Shown piece after piece: positions 45,823 through 53,452 of a stretch of DNA of 64,000 nucleotides. The notes under the pieces were generated by a model. It had not been told where the DNA came from, searched no databases, and was given only the letters and a program-made list of their open reading frames with translations. The stretch is taken from positions 17,060 through 81,059 of the forward strand of contig NZ_FQZE01000024.1 of NCBI RefSeq assembly GCF_900141875.1. The letters are read 5' to 3'. The translations under genes were made by a program, and so were the position numbers. The number at the start of each line of letters is the position of its first letter. The first letter of the stretch is position 1. The DNA is from Tangfeifania diversioriginum (GTDB lineage Bacteria > Bacteroidota > Bacteroidia > Bacteroidales > Prolixibacteraceae).

Positions 45823-46032
45823 ATGGAAGCTGACATTTTAATACATAAATTTCAAGATTTGCCCAAAAGTGCAAAAAAAGAATTATTGGATTTTCTGGAC
45901 TTTTTATCATCTAAATATGAAATGAAAAAAAAAGAAGGAAATGAATGTTTTTCTTTTGACTGGAGTGGTGGATTGAAAGATTTAGATGATACATCGGTAG
46001 GATTACAACATAAAGCAAATCAATGGAGGTAA
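45823..46032 (+). CDS. DUF2281-type antitoxin-like protein
   Basis: A 69-residue protein with the DUF2281 pattern: EADILIHKFQDLPKSAKKELLDFLDFL, then a charged linker and a C-terminal segment ending HKANQWR. Such proteins are the upstream partners of PIN toxins. Its end overlaps the PIN gene by 10 bp (ATGGAGGTAA). The pair sits between proA and argF' as an accessory insert in the biosynthetic array. Confidence 0.75.
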   Translation: MEADILIHKFQDLPKSAKKELLDFLDFLSSKYEMKKKEGNECFSFDWSGGLKDLDDTSVGLQHKANQWR

Positions 46033-46412
46033 AGTATTTGATAGATACTAATATTTTCCTTGAGATTCTTTTAAACCAGGAAAAGAATGAAATATGTAAA
46101 ACATATTTGAATGACTCGATTGGAAAAATTTGCATGTCGGATTTCTCGTTATATTCAATTGGAGTTATTCTTTTCAGAAATAAAAAAAATAAATTGTTTA
46201 AAGATTTTATCAATGATGTTTTGCCTAAGGTTAAACTTGTGACTTTGCAATCAAAAGATTATTACGAGGTAGCAGATATTGCAAATCAATTTAATCTTGA
46301 TTTTGATGATGCCTACCAGGTAGCTGTTGCAAAAAGTTTAAATCTGTCAGTTTCAACTATGGATAAAGATTTTACCAATGTTGAGCAATTCTGCAAAATC
46401 AATTTTGTATAA
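46023..46412 (+). CDS. PIN-domain toxin-like protein
   Basis: A 129-residue PIN protein: YLIDTNIFLEILL with the first metal-binding Asp at residue 8, central acidic residues, and DFDDAYQVAVAKSLNLSVSTMDKDF near the C-terminus supplying further Asp ligands. Family members are RNases acting on tRNA, rRNA or mRNA. It is coupled to the DUF2281 gene by a 10-bp overlap, a type II toxin-antitoxin layout. Activity is inferred. Confidence 0.8.
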   Translation: MEVKYLIDTNIFLEILLNQEKNEICKTYLNDSIGKICMSDFSLYSIGVILFRNKKNKLFKDFINDVLPKVKLVTLQSKDYYEVADIANQFNLDFDDAYQVAVAKSLNLSVSTMDKDFTNVEQFCKINFV

Positions 46413-46502
46413 TAAAAATTACCAGGAAAAGAATATCTCCATTTGTTTTCCAAACTTAATTATCCATCATCAATTCAGTTATTGATTTATAGTAAAAATA
46501 AA

Positions 46503-47453
46503 ATGAAACACTTCACTTCAGTAAAAGATATTCCCGATTTAAAAAAGGCGGTAGAAACTGCCTTGGAAATCAAAAAGAACCGGTTTGACTACAAGCATTT
46601 TGGGAAAAATAAAACAATGGTTTTGATATTCTTCAACCCCAGTTTGCGTACCCGTCTGAGCACTCAGAAGGCGGCCATGAATTTGGGCATGAATACCATG
46701 GTGATGAACGTTAGCGAAGACGGCTGGCAGTTGGAATCGGAATTGGGCGTTGTAATGGACAGCGATAAACCGGAGCACCTGAAGGAAGCCATCCCGGTTA
46801 TTGGTAAATACTGCGATGTGATTGGCGTGCGCTCATTTGCAAGATTTCAGAATAAGGAAGATGATTACGCTGAAAAAATATTGAATCAGTTTATTGACTA
46901 TGCCGGCGTTCCGGTGGTGAGTATGGAGGGCGCAACCCGCCATCCGCTGCAAAGTTATGCCGATTTGGTGACCATCGAGGAGTTTAAAACAAAGGAACGC
47001 CCCAAAGTAGTGCTTACCTGGGCTCCGCACCCGCGGGCATTACCGCAGGCTGTGGCCAATTCCTTCGTGGAATGGATGCGCGAAACCGATTACGAACTGG
47101 TGGTCACCCATCCAGAAGGTTACGAACTGGCGCCGGAATTTATGGGCGATGTGAAAGTGGAATACGACCAGAAAAAGGCGTTTGAAAATGCCGATTTTAT
47201 TTACGCCAAAAACTGGGCTTCATACACCAATTACGGACAAATTCTTTCCAAAGATTTTGGCTGGACAGTAAACGAAGAAAAAATGGCGTTGACAAGCAAC
47301 GGTAAATTTATGCACTGCCTTCCCGTGCGCCGCAATGTAGTGGTTTCCGATGATGTGCTCGACAGTTCTTCTTCTATAGTCGTCGAACAGGCAGCCAACC
47401 GCGAAATCACGGCGCAGGCCGTTTTGAAAATGATTTTGGAAGAGACTTCGTGA
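46503..47453 (+). CDS. argF': N-succinylornithine carbamoyltransferase
   Basis: A 316-residue carbamoyltransferase. Start 46503 (MKHFTSVKDI) is chosen; the 20 upstream codons are not family-like. FFNPSLRTRLSTQKAA binds carbamoyl phosphate, ATRHPLQSYADL and MHCLPVRRN are signatures. The length, layout and MDSDKPEHL segment with Pro90 match the Bacteroides fragilis-type succinylornithine enzyme. Acetylornithine enzymes have Glu at that place. It converts N-succinylornithine to N-succinylcitrulline. Separated from proA by the toxin-antitoxin pair. Confidence 0.92.
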   Translation: MKHFTSVKDIPDLKKAVETALEIKKNRFDYKHFGKNKTMVLIFFNPSLRTRLSTQKAAMNLGMNTMVMNVSEDGWQLESELGVVMDSDKPEHLKEAIPVIGKYCDVIGVRSFARFQNKEDDYAEKILNQFIDYAGVPVVSMEGATRHPLQSYADLVTIEEFKTKERPKVVLTWAPHPRALPQAVANSFVEWMRETDYELVVTHPEGYELAPEFMGDVKVEYDQKKAFENADFIYAKNWASYTNYGQILSKDFGWTVNEEKMALTSNGKFMHCLPVRRNVVVSDDVLDSSSSIVVEQAANREITAQAVLKMILEETS

Positions 47454-47496
47454 TTGAAATAAGTTTGTAATACTAGGTTTGAAGTTTAAATTACAT

Positions 47497-47578
47497 TGTC
47501 ATTTCGACGAAGAATGAGGAGAAATCTTTTTATATGAAAACAGATTTCTCATCTTCGTGCCTCAGATTCGAAATGACA
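47497..47578. repeat. 82-bp palindromic intergenic repeat before hisA
   Basis: TGTCATTTCGA (47497-47507) pairs with TCGAAATGACA (47568-47578), and nested GAGAAATCT (47519-47527) pairs with AGATTTCTC (47542-47550). Sequences of this pattern are, to my knowledge, frequent between genes in Bacteroidota genomes. It would form a long hairpin in the argF'-hisA transcript and may be a miniature mobile element. Confidence 0.8.
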
Positions 47579-47612
47579 TATAAATTCAAGCTTTCATGGG
47601 TAAAATATAACA

Positions 47613-48353
47613 ATGAACCAAAAAATTGAAATAATCCCCGCCATCGATATTATTGGCGGGAAATGTGTCCGGCTGTCGCAGGGTGATTATGAACGCAAAA
47701 CCGTTTACAACGAAAATCCGCTCGAAGTGGCAAGCATGTTTGAGTCTGCCGGAATCAGCAGGTTGCACCTCGTTGATTTGGACGGCGCCAAAGCCAAACA
47801 CATTGTGAACTACAAAGTACTGGAACAGATTGCTTCTAAAACAAAATTAATCATTGATTTTGGTGGTGGACTGAAATCGGACGAAGACCTGAAAATTGCT
47901 TTTGAATCGGGAGCTGCCATGGTAACCGGCGGAAGTATTGCCGTAAAAGAGCCGGAACTATTTTTGAGCTGGCTCGAAAAATTTGGCAGCGAAAAAATCA
48001 TTCTGGGTGCCGACGCCAAAGACGGAAAAATCGCTGTAAGCGGTTGGCAGGAAAGTACTGAATTTCCTGTGGTAGAATTCATTACTGAGTTTCATCAAAA
48101 AGGAATTTCCAAAGTTATTTCCACCGATATCAGCCGCGACGGAATGCTCACCGGGCCGGCGCTTGAACTGTACGCTGAAATTATGGAAACTTTGCCTGAC
48201 GTTGAAATTATTGCCAGCGGCGGCATTGCTTCAATGGATGATATTTATAAACTGGGCGAAATGAGCGTTCCGGGAGTGATCACCGGGAAAGCCATTTACG
48301 AAGGAAAAATCAGTTTGAAAGAAATAGAGCATTATAACCTTCGAAGCACATAA
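47613..48353 (+). CDS. hisA: ProFAR isomerase HisA
   Basis: A 246-residue TIM barrel for histidine synthesis (ProFAR to PRFAR). [20 protein letters not shown] starts the protein with the catalytic Asp, [10 protein letters not shown] and the second-half [13 protein letters not shown] (catalytic Asp) and [10 protein letters not shown] phosphate sites are intact. hisF is normally adjacent, but here a SatD/DUF3307 pair lies between. Confidence 0.96.
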   Translation: MNQKIEIIPAIDIIGGKCVRLSQGDYERKTVYNENPLEVASMFESAGISRLHLVDLDGAKAKHIVNYKVLEQIASKTKLIIDFGGGLKSDEDLKIAFESGAAMVTGGSIAVKEPELFLSWLEKFGSEKIILGADAKDGKIAVSGWQESTEFPVVEFITEFHQKGISKVISTDISRDGMLTGPALELYAEIMETLPDVEIIASGGIASMDDIYKLGEMSVPGVITGKAIYEGKISLKEIEHYNLRST

Positions 48354-48361
48354 TGTGAAAA

Positions 48362-48409
48362 TATAACTAAAAATGGTTATATTTTTATTTATAACCTTAA
48401 ATGGTTATA
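48362..48409 (+). promoter_or_regulatory. two TATAAC-N8-GTTATA palindromes, probable operator
   Basis: TATAAC, 8 nt, GTTATA occurs at 48362-48381 and again at 48390-48409, centres 28 bp apart. The second overlaps the -7 element of the SatD gene. Regularity and position make them a probable repressor operator, and SatD itself has a helix-turn-helix. Confidence 0.7.
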
Positions 48410-48413
48410 TTTG
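48406..48413 (+). promoter_or_regulatory. -7 element of the SatD gene
   Basis: TATATTTG matches TAnnTTTG. It ends only 4 nt before the GTG start at 48418, so the mRNA would have almost no leader. -33 region is T-rich without TTTG. Confidence 0.5.
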
Positions 48414-48417
48414 TCAC

Positions 48418-49053
48418 GTGAATAAGAAAAAACAAATAGCGGTTATAACAGGAGATATTGTAAATTCATCTGTGCTGAATGAAGATCAAAAAAAGGTCAT
48501 TCAGAATAAAATTGAAGGAATAAAAAATGAAGGGATTCTCCTGAAGCCAAGATTTTACAGGGGCGATAGTTTTCAGTTGGCTGCAAAACCCATCGTTGCG
48601 TTAAAACTTGCACTTAAATTCAGGCTTGAAGTAAAGCGTTGGCAAGAGCGGAACGATGTAAGAATATCGATTGGAATTGGCGAAGTTTCATCCTGGAATG
48701 AAGATGTGCTTCTTTCAAACGGCCCCGCTTTCGAGCGGTCGGGTAAAAATTTGGACGGGCTTAAAAAAAAGGATCTCAATATTATTATCGTGTCAGGTAG
48801 CCGGGAGTTGGATCGGGAGTTGGAAACCTATTGTTACATGGCCGATTTGTTGGTGCAGGATCTCACTTCTGTACAGGCAAATGTTATTTTTTATAAATTA
48901 GACGGCACCCCGCAAGGGAAGATTGGCGAAATACTCCACATTTCGCAGCCGGCGGTAAGCAAAACATTAAAAGCTGCTAACTGGAAAGCCATTGAAAAAT
49001 TTATAAAAAGGTATGCGCAAATAATAGAGAAAAATTATGGAATTTCTGCATAG
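48418..49053 (+). CDS. SatD family protein with C-terminal helix-turn-helix
   Basis: A 211-residue protein if started at GTG 48418 (VNKKKQIAVITGDIVNSS), where the SatD family signature begins. The earlier ATG (48373) would add a hydrophobic stretch overlapping the palindromes. FYRGDSFQLAAKP is the second conserved block. The last 50 residues read as a helix-turn-helix (GKIGEILHISQPAVSKTLKAANW). SatD proteins are of unknown biochemical role. It overlaps the DUF3307 gene by 17 bp and sits between hisA and hisF without any histidine function expected. Confidence 0.8.
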   Translation: MNKKKQIAVITGDIVNSSVLNEDQKKVIQNKIEGIKNEGILLKPRFYRGDSFQLAAKPIVALKLALKFRLEVKRWQERNDVRISIGIGEVSSWNEDVLLSNGPAFERSGKNLDGLKKKDLNIIIVSGSRELDRELETYCYMADLLVQDLTSVQANVIFYKLDGTPQGKIGEILHISQPAVSKTLKAANWKAIEKFIKRYAQIIEKNYGISA

Positions 49054-49741
49054 TGTTTTTTTGCCCATGTTAGCCGGCCACCTCATTGCCGATTTCTGGC
49101 TGCAACCTGACACATGGGTACAACATAAAAGGAAAAACGGCTGGAAGTCGGGAAAGCTGATTTTACATTCCGGGCTTGCTTCGCTTCTTCCTGTGCTATT
49201 TACATTTCACTTAAACTTGTGGTGGTTTTTTCCGGTTATTTTTGTGCTGCATTTCATAACTGACATTTTTAAATCGAAACTGCCGAATACGATTTCGACT
49301 TTTCTGGCTGACCAGCTTTTACATATTGCCGTGCTCTGGGGTTTAGCTGTTTTTGTAACAGATTTAACCATTTCTGAAAATGCGGTGATATTTTGGATTT
49401 ATGCTGCCGGGTTCGTCTTGGTTACCAATCCGACTGGAATTTTTACAGGCATGTTTTTAAATGCTGTAATTCCGAATAAGAATAAGAAAGAAAAACCTGA
49501 TGTTTCAGCATGGATTGGTATCCTGGAACGAATACTTATCCTGATTTTTATTTTAGCCGGCCAATTTGCTGCCATTGGATTTCTTATTGCGGCAAAATCC
49601 ATTTTCAGGTTTAACAATACCCGTGAAGAAGGGAATAAAAAAGCCGAATATTTTCTGTTGGGAACCTTACTTTCGTTTACACTGGCGATAGTTGTGGGAT
49701 TGCTAATCAACTGGTTATTGTCATCCGGGAAAATACTTTAA
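49037..49741 (+). CDS. DUF3307 integral-membrane protein
   Basis: A 234-residue membrane protein with about six hydrophobic segments. The N-terminal HLIADFWLQPDTWVQHKRKNGWKS and HFITDIFKSK motifs (conserved His and Asp) are typical of DUF3307. A weakly charged loop (NKNKKEKPDVS) lies between the fourth and fifth segments. It overlaps the SatD gene by 17 bp. The two are a recurrent pair, perhaps a regulator with a membrane effector. Function unknown. Confidence 0.82.
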   Translation: MEFLHSVFLPMLAGHLIADFWLQPDTWVQHKRKNGWKSGKLILHSGLASLLPVLFTFHLNLWWFFPVIFVLHFITDIFKSKLPNTISTFLADQLLHIAVLWGLAVFVTDLTISENAVIFWIYAAGFVLVTNPTGIFTGMFLNAVIPNKNKKEKPDVSAWIGILERILILIFILAGQFAAIGFLIAAKSIFRFNNTREEGNKKAEYFLLGTLLSFTLAIVVGLLINWLLSSGKIL

Positions 49742-49763
49742 ACATTAAACTCAGAACTGTTTT

Positions 49764-50519
49764 ATGCTAGCAAAAAGAATTATACCGTGTCTCGATATCC
49801 GTAACGGACAAACCGTTAAGGGGATAAATTTTGTGGACATCAAAGAAGTGGGAGACCCGGTGGAACTGGGTGCCAAATATGCTGCCGACGGTGCCGACGA
49901 ACTGGTTTTCCTCGACATCACGGCCACACATGAAGGTCGCAAAACCTTTGTGGAACTGGTGAAACGAATTGCCGCTCATTTGAATATTCCATTTACTGTT
50001 GGTGGTGGAATTAGCGAATTAAGCGATGCCGACAAACTGCTCAGCGCCGGTGCCGATAAAATTTCAATCAACTCTTCGGCAGTGCGAAATCCGCAGTTGA
50101 TTGACGATCTTGCAAAAAGTTTCGGCAGCCAGTTTGTAGTGGTGGCCATTGATGCACGAGGTAATGAAAACAACCACTGGACGGTTACTGTGAATGGCGG
50201 CCGTATTCCAACCGAAAAAGAGCTGTTTTCGTGGGCAAAAGAAGCCGAAGACCGCGGTGCCGGCGAAATTCTTTTTACCTCCATGAACCACGACGGAACC
50301 AAAAACGGCTTTGCCAACGAACAACTTTCCCAACTTGCCGACTCATTGAAAATTCCCATCATCGCCTCAGGCGGTGCCGGTACTGAAGAACATTTTGTTG
50401 ATGTGTTCACCAAAGGGAAAGCTGATGCCGGATTGGCAGCCAGTATTTTTCATTACAACGAAATTCCCATTCCCGAGTTGAAAAACTACCTAAGAGAAAA
50501 AGGAATTGTAGTGCGATAA
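49764..50519 (+). CDS. hisF: imidazole glycerol phosphate synthase subunit HisF
   Basis: A 251-residue TIM barrel cyclase. [26 protein letters not shown] has the catalytic Asp near residue 11, and [14 protein letters not shown] holds the second Asp. VGGGISEL and [11 protein letters not shown] are phosphate-binding loops. It uses ammonia delivered by HisH, which is not in the window. 22 bp after the DUF3307 gene and 37 bp before hisIE. Confidence 0.96.
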   Translation: MLAKRIIPCLDIRNGQTVKGINFVDIKEVGDPVELGAKYAADGADELVFLDITATHEGRKTFVELVKRIAAHLNIPFTVGGGISELSDADKLLSAGADKISINSSAVRNPQLIDDLAKSFGSQFVVVAIDARGNENNHWTVTVNGGRIPTEKELFSWAKEAEDRGAGEILFTSMNHDGTKNGFANEQLSQLADSLKIPIIASGGAGTEEHFVDVFTKGKADAGLAASIFHYNEIPIPELKNYLREKGIVVR

Positions 50520-50556
50520 AATTAGAATCGTTAAATTCGCGCCAAAATTTATACAA

Positions 50557-51174
50557 ATGAATCCATTTTCAGAAATTGAACAAATCGACTTTAGTAAGCT
50601 GAACGGACTGGTTCCGGCAGTTATTCAGGATAATTCAACCCAAAAAGTTTTGATGGTGGGCTTTATGAACAAAGAAGCCCTTAAAAAAACGCAGGAAACC
50701 GGAAAAGTAACTTTTTTCAGCCGAACCAAAAACAGGTTGTGGACCAAGGGAGAAGAGTCGGGGAATTTCCTGAACGTAGTTTCCATGTTGGTTGACTGCG
50801 ATAACGACACGTTGCTGATAAAGGCAAATCCCGTTGGGCCGGTTTGCCATACCGGTGCCGATACCTGCTTTTTTGAAACAAACAAAGAATCCGGAATCGG
50901 TTTTCTGAGTTATTTGCAGGATTTTATCGACAAGCGCAAACAGGAAATGCCCGAAGGTTCTTACACCACTTCACTTTTTAAAGAGGGAACTTCCAAAATT
51001 TCGCAAAAAGTGGGAGAGGAAGCAGTAGAAACAATTATTGGTGCTATGGCCAACGACGACGAAAATTTTATTTACGAAGCCGGCGATTTGGTGTACCACT
51101 TAATTGTCCTGTTATCGCACAAAGGTTATCGCATTGATGATGTGGTCAAGGAACTGCAAAAGCGGCATTCCTGA
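50557..51174 (+). CDS. hisIE: bifunctional phosphoribosyl-AMP cyclohydrolase / phosphoribosyl-ATP pyrophosphatase
   Basis: A 205-residue fusion. Residues 1-110 are HisI (FSRTKNRLWTKGEESGN, DCDNDTLLIKANPVGPVCHTGADTCFF with zinc-site Cys/His). The C-terminal about 90 residues are HisE (SKISQKVGEEAVETIIGAM, EAGDLVYHLIVLL, metal-binding Glu/Asp). It catalyses steps 2 and 3 of histidine synthesis. The last gene of the biosynthetic array, followed by a terminator inside the 77-bp repeat. Confidence 0.96.
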   Translation: MNPFSEIEQIDFSKLNGLVPAVIQDNSTQKVLMVGFMNKEALKKTQETGKVTFFSRTKNRLWTKGEESGNFLNVVSMLVDCDNDTLLIKANPVGPVCHTGADTCFFETNKESGIGFLSYLQDFIDKRKQEMPEGSYTTSLFKEGTSKISQKVGEEAVETIIGAMANDDENFIYEAGDLVYHLIVLLSHKGYRIDDVVKELQKRHS

Positions 51175-51211
51175 TTTTAAAATTATTCTTCTGCCAACGC
51201 AGACATTAGCG

Positions 51212-51288
51212 TTTATTGTTTCTCAGTAAGATATTTCCAAAACCTCCGGGGCATGTGCTGACGCTGCAACCGGAGGTTTTTTCTTTCT
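51212..51288. repeat. 77-bp direct repeat, left copy (truncated 3' gene end)
   Basis: Identical to 55886-55962 at 76 of 77 positions. Read on the minus strand it encodes the last 25 codons and stop of the TIGR03915 protein. The one difference is synonymous (ACT/ACG, Thr). An in-frame stop follows immediately upstream in the coding sense, so this copy is a fragment, not a gene. A weaker match with small indels continues to about 51306. Confidence 0.92.
51239..51282 (+). terminator. terminator of the his genes, within the left repeat
   Basis: AAAACCTCCGG (51239-51249) and CCGGAGGTTTT (51270-51280) form a perfect 11-bp stem with a 20-nt loop, ending in T. It lies 65 bp past the hisIE stop and should work on both strands. 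Confidence 0.8.
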
Positions 51289-51367
51289 CAATGTTGCTGA
51301 TATTTTGCAAAAGTTTAATTTGAAAATTAGCAGGGTTGTAGTAACTTGTATAAAAATCAATAACCTG

Positions 51368-53149
51368 ATGTCGATTTTTAAACCATTTTGCAAGGGCATC
51401 TCCATTACCTTATTTTTTCTGGCTTTAATCTTTTTTACCAAGGCAGGAAAATGTGGCATTCCGGAAACAGGAAAGATAAACATACAGATCATCGACTCCC
51501 TTTTTGCCTTATCCTCATCGAATATTAGCATCAATAACCAAATAGCCCTTTTGTATGCTGAAAAGGGGAAAGAACTTTTAGATGAAATTGAATATGCGCA
51601 GGGTGAGCAAAAATACTTTTTCATAAAAGCACAAATTGCGTATTACGATGATCGATACGAAGAAGCCCTCGCATATCTCGATTCCCTTGGCAGAATCCTT
51701 TCACCGGATATTGCCTCACTTGATTTGGGCAGATATTATTCATTAAAGGCGCTGGTAAATACTTACCTCGGATATCATGAGTTAGCCATAGAAATGAACC
51801 TGAGAGCCATTTCGGTTTACGAAAAGCTTTCCGATTTTTCCGGAATGTCGGTTTGCTACAACGCCATTGGACTAACCTATCTGAACCAGGGTAACAACGA
51901 ATTGGCAGAACGGTATTTAGATGGAGCGTTTGACATCAATCAAAAAACTTCTGATAAAAAAGCCTTTGGCATGATCCTGATAAACAAAGGAAACTTGAAG
52001 ATTGCGCAAGACAGTCTGGACGCGGCAATGGAATTATTCTCGAATGCGTATGATTTGTATCTTGAATTGGGCGACCTGAGAAGAATTGCAATTTCACTTT
52101 ATAATATTGCCAAGGTACAGTCAAAGGTTGGGGAATTTACCGATGCCATTGCCAAATTGGATGAATCGCTGGATATTTTTTACAAGCTGGATGAAAAATA
52201 CGGGCAGGCCATGGTTTATGGGTTGAAAAGCGAAATTTATAATAAAACAGGTGATTACAACCATGCCATTAAATATGGCGAAATAGCGCTGGAGATTTCA
52301 ACCCATATTAACAGCCAGATACTTCAAAATGAAACATATTTGCAACTTTCACAGGCGCATAAAAACAATGGCGATTATTTTAAAGCGCTCGGTTTTTATG
52401 AGGACTATCATAATACGAAAGCTGATTTGGACATAAAAAACAATGCCAAAAGGATTGCTGAAATTGAATACCAGGCTCAACTTTCGGCCAACGAAAAAGA
52501 TATTCAGTTGCTCCATCAGCGAAACAGGGCCAGAACCTTGCAGGTGTATATTCTCATCGTTTTTTCCAGTATGATTCTCCTTTCAACTCTGGGGTTAATA
52601 CTGTTTTTAAGATTGAAAAACAAAAACCTGCGGCAAAAGCAGGAGATTCTTGAAAAGAAGAATCACCTTATCGATTTGGAAAACAAAGTGTTTGAAAAAG
52701 ACAAGAAGATGCTTGAAAATGACCTCGAGTTAAAAAACAAAGAGCTGGCAAGCCGGGCGCTGGCATTAATTCAACTTAATGAAACGCTGAAAAATATCAG
52801 TATAAGAATGAATGAATTTCCATCGGATGCTTCTGGCGGACGAAAACAAATAAAGGCCATTTTGCAAGAAATTCAACTGGTTACGCACCACAATATCTGG
52901 GAAGAATTTGATCTTGCCTTCAATAATGTGTATAATCTTTTTTATGAAAAACTATTCGAAATATGCCCCAACCTTTCGGCTACCGAAATTAAAATAGCGG
53001 CTTTGCTGAAACTGAATCTCTCCACCAAGGAAATTGCTGCTATCTCTTTTAAATCAGAAAGTTCCATTAAAACTGCCCGGCACCGGTTACGCCAAAAACT
53101 TAACATGGGCGAAAACGATAACCTGGTGGCATTTTTGCTGAAACTTTAA
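51368..53149 (+). CDS. TPR sensor with transmembrane helix and C-terminal HTH
   Basis: A 593-residue regulator. ATG 51368 is chosen because it gives an N-terminal signal/anchor (ISITLFFLALIFF); the frame is open from a TTG at 51305. Residues about 60-380 contain tetratricopeptide repeats (GMSVCYNAIGLTYLNQGNNELAERYLDGAF and similar). One transmembrane helix follows (YILIVFSSMILLSTLGLILFL), then a long coiled coil and a LuxR-like helix-turn-helix at the end (LSATEIKIAALLKLNLSTKEIAAISFKSESSIKTARHRLRQKL). A membrane-spanning one-component regulator common in Bacteroidota. It probably controls the secreted proteins next to it. Confidence 0.87.
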   Translation: MSIFKPFCKGISITLFFLALIFFTKAGKCGIPETGKINIQIIDSLFALSSSNISINNQIALLYAEKGKELLDEIEYAQGEQKYFFIKAQIAYYDDRYEEALAYLDSLGRILSPDIASLDLGRYYSLKALVNTYLGYHELAIEMNLRAISVYEKLSDFSGMSVCYNAIGLTYLNQGNNELAERYLDGAFDINQKTSDKKAFGMILINKGNLKIAQDSLDAAMELFSNAYDLYLELGDLRRIAISLYNIAKVQSKVGEFTDAIAKLDESLDIFYKLDEKYGQAMVYGLKSEIYNKTGDYNHAIKYGEIALEISTHINSQILQNETYLQLSQAHKNNGDYFKALGFYEDYHNTKADLDIKNNAKRIAEIEYQAQLSANEKDIQLLHQRNRARTLQVYILIVFSSMILLSTLGLILFLRLKNKNLRQKQEILEKKNHLIDLENKVFEKDKKMLENDLELKNKELASRALALIQLNETLKNISIRMNEFPSDASGGRKQIKAILQEIQLVTHHNIWEEFDLAFNNVYNLFYEKLFEICPNLSATEIKIAALLKLNLSTKEIAAISFKSESSIKTARHRLRQKLNMGENDNLVAFLLKL

Positions 53150-53178
53150 TTCCATGCCAAACAATTCGGGCAAATTTT

Positions 53179-53220
53179 TTTTGCAACTTTTTGTAACCTC
53201 TCCCTAAACCTTTTGTAACC
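53179..53220 (+). promoter_or_regulatory. TTTTGTAACC direct repeats, candidate operator
   Basis: TTTTGCAAC (53179), TTTTGTAACC (53189-53198) and TTTTGTAACC (53211-53220), with spacings 10 and 22 bp, i.e. about one and two helical turns. They lie between the TPR-HTH gene and the small basic protein gene, a position suited to an activator site for the downstream operon. Confidence 0.55.
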
Positions 53221-53278
53221 CTTTTTATTGAGCCGGTTTCATCAACTTGCCTTAAACTTGTTTATCGAAAAAACAGCG

Positions 53279-53434
53279 ATGAGCAGGAAGAGAGAAAGAA
53301 AAAAAAAGGTGAGCGAAGATGAGGAACTTTTTGAAAAACTCGAGACCCAGAATAAGGCCTTACAAAAAATCCTCAGAAAGCTAAAAATCAGAAATGATGA
53401 ACAAAATTTTGACAATAGAAACAAAAATCAATAA
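53279..53434 (+). CDS. small highly charged coiled-coil protein
   Basis: A 51-residue protein (MSRKRERKKKVSEDEELFEKLETQN...) if started at ATG 53279; a TTG at 53228 would add 17 residues. A basic N-terminus is followed by a short Leu-heptad helix and a polar tail. No family recognised. It lies 18 bp before the FISUMP gene, in the same direction, so may be translated from that transcript. Confidence 0.5.
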   Translation: MSRKRERKKKVSEDEELFEKLETQNKALQKILRKLKIRNDEQNFDNRNKNQ

Positions 53435-53452
53435 CCTTAAAATTGTAGTGAA

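Noticed and set aside
51223..51624. Minus-strand 133-residue frame across the left 77-bp repeat
   Set aside because: It is in a different frame from the TIGR03915 fragment, runs antisense to the TPR-HTH gene and has no family-like features; a shadow.
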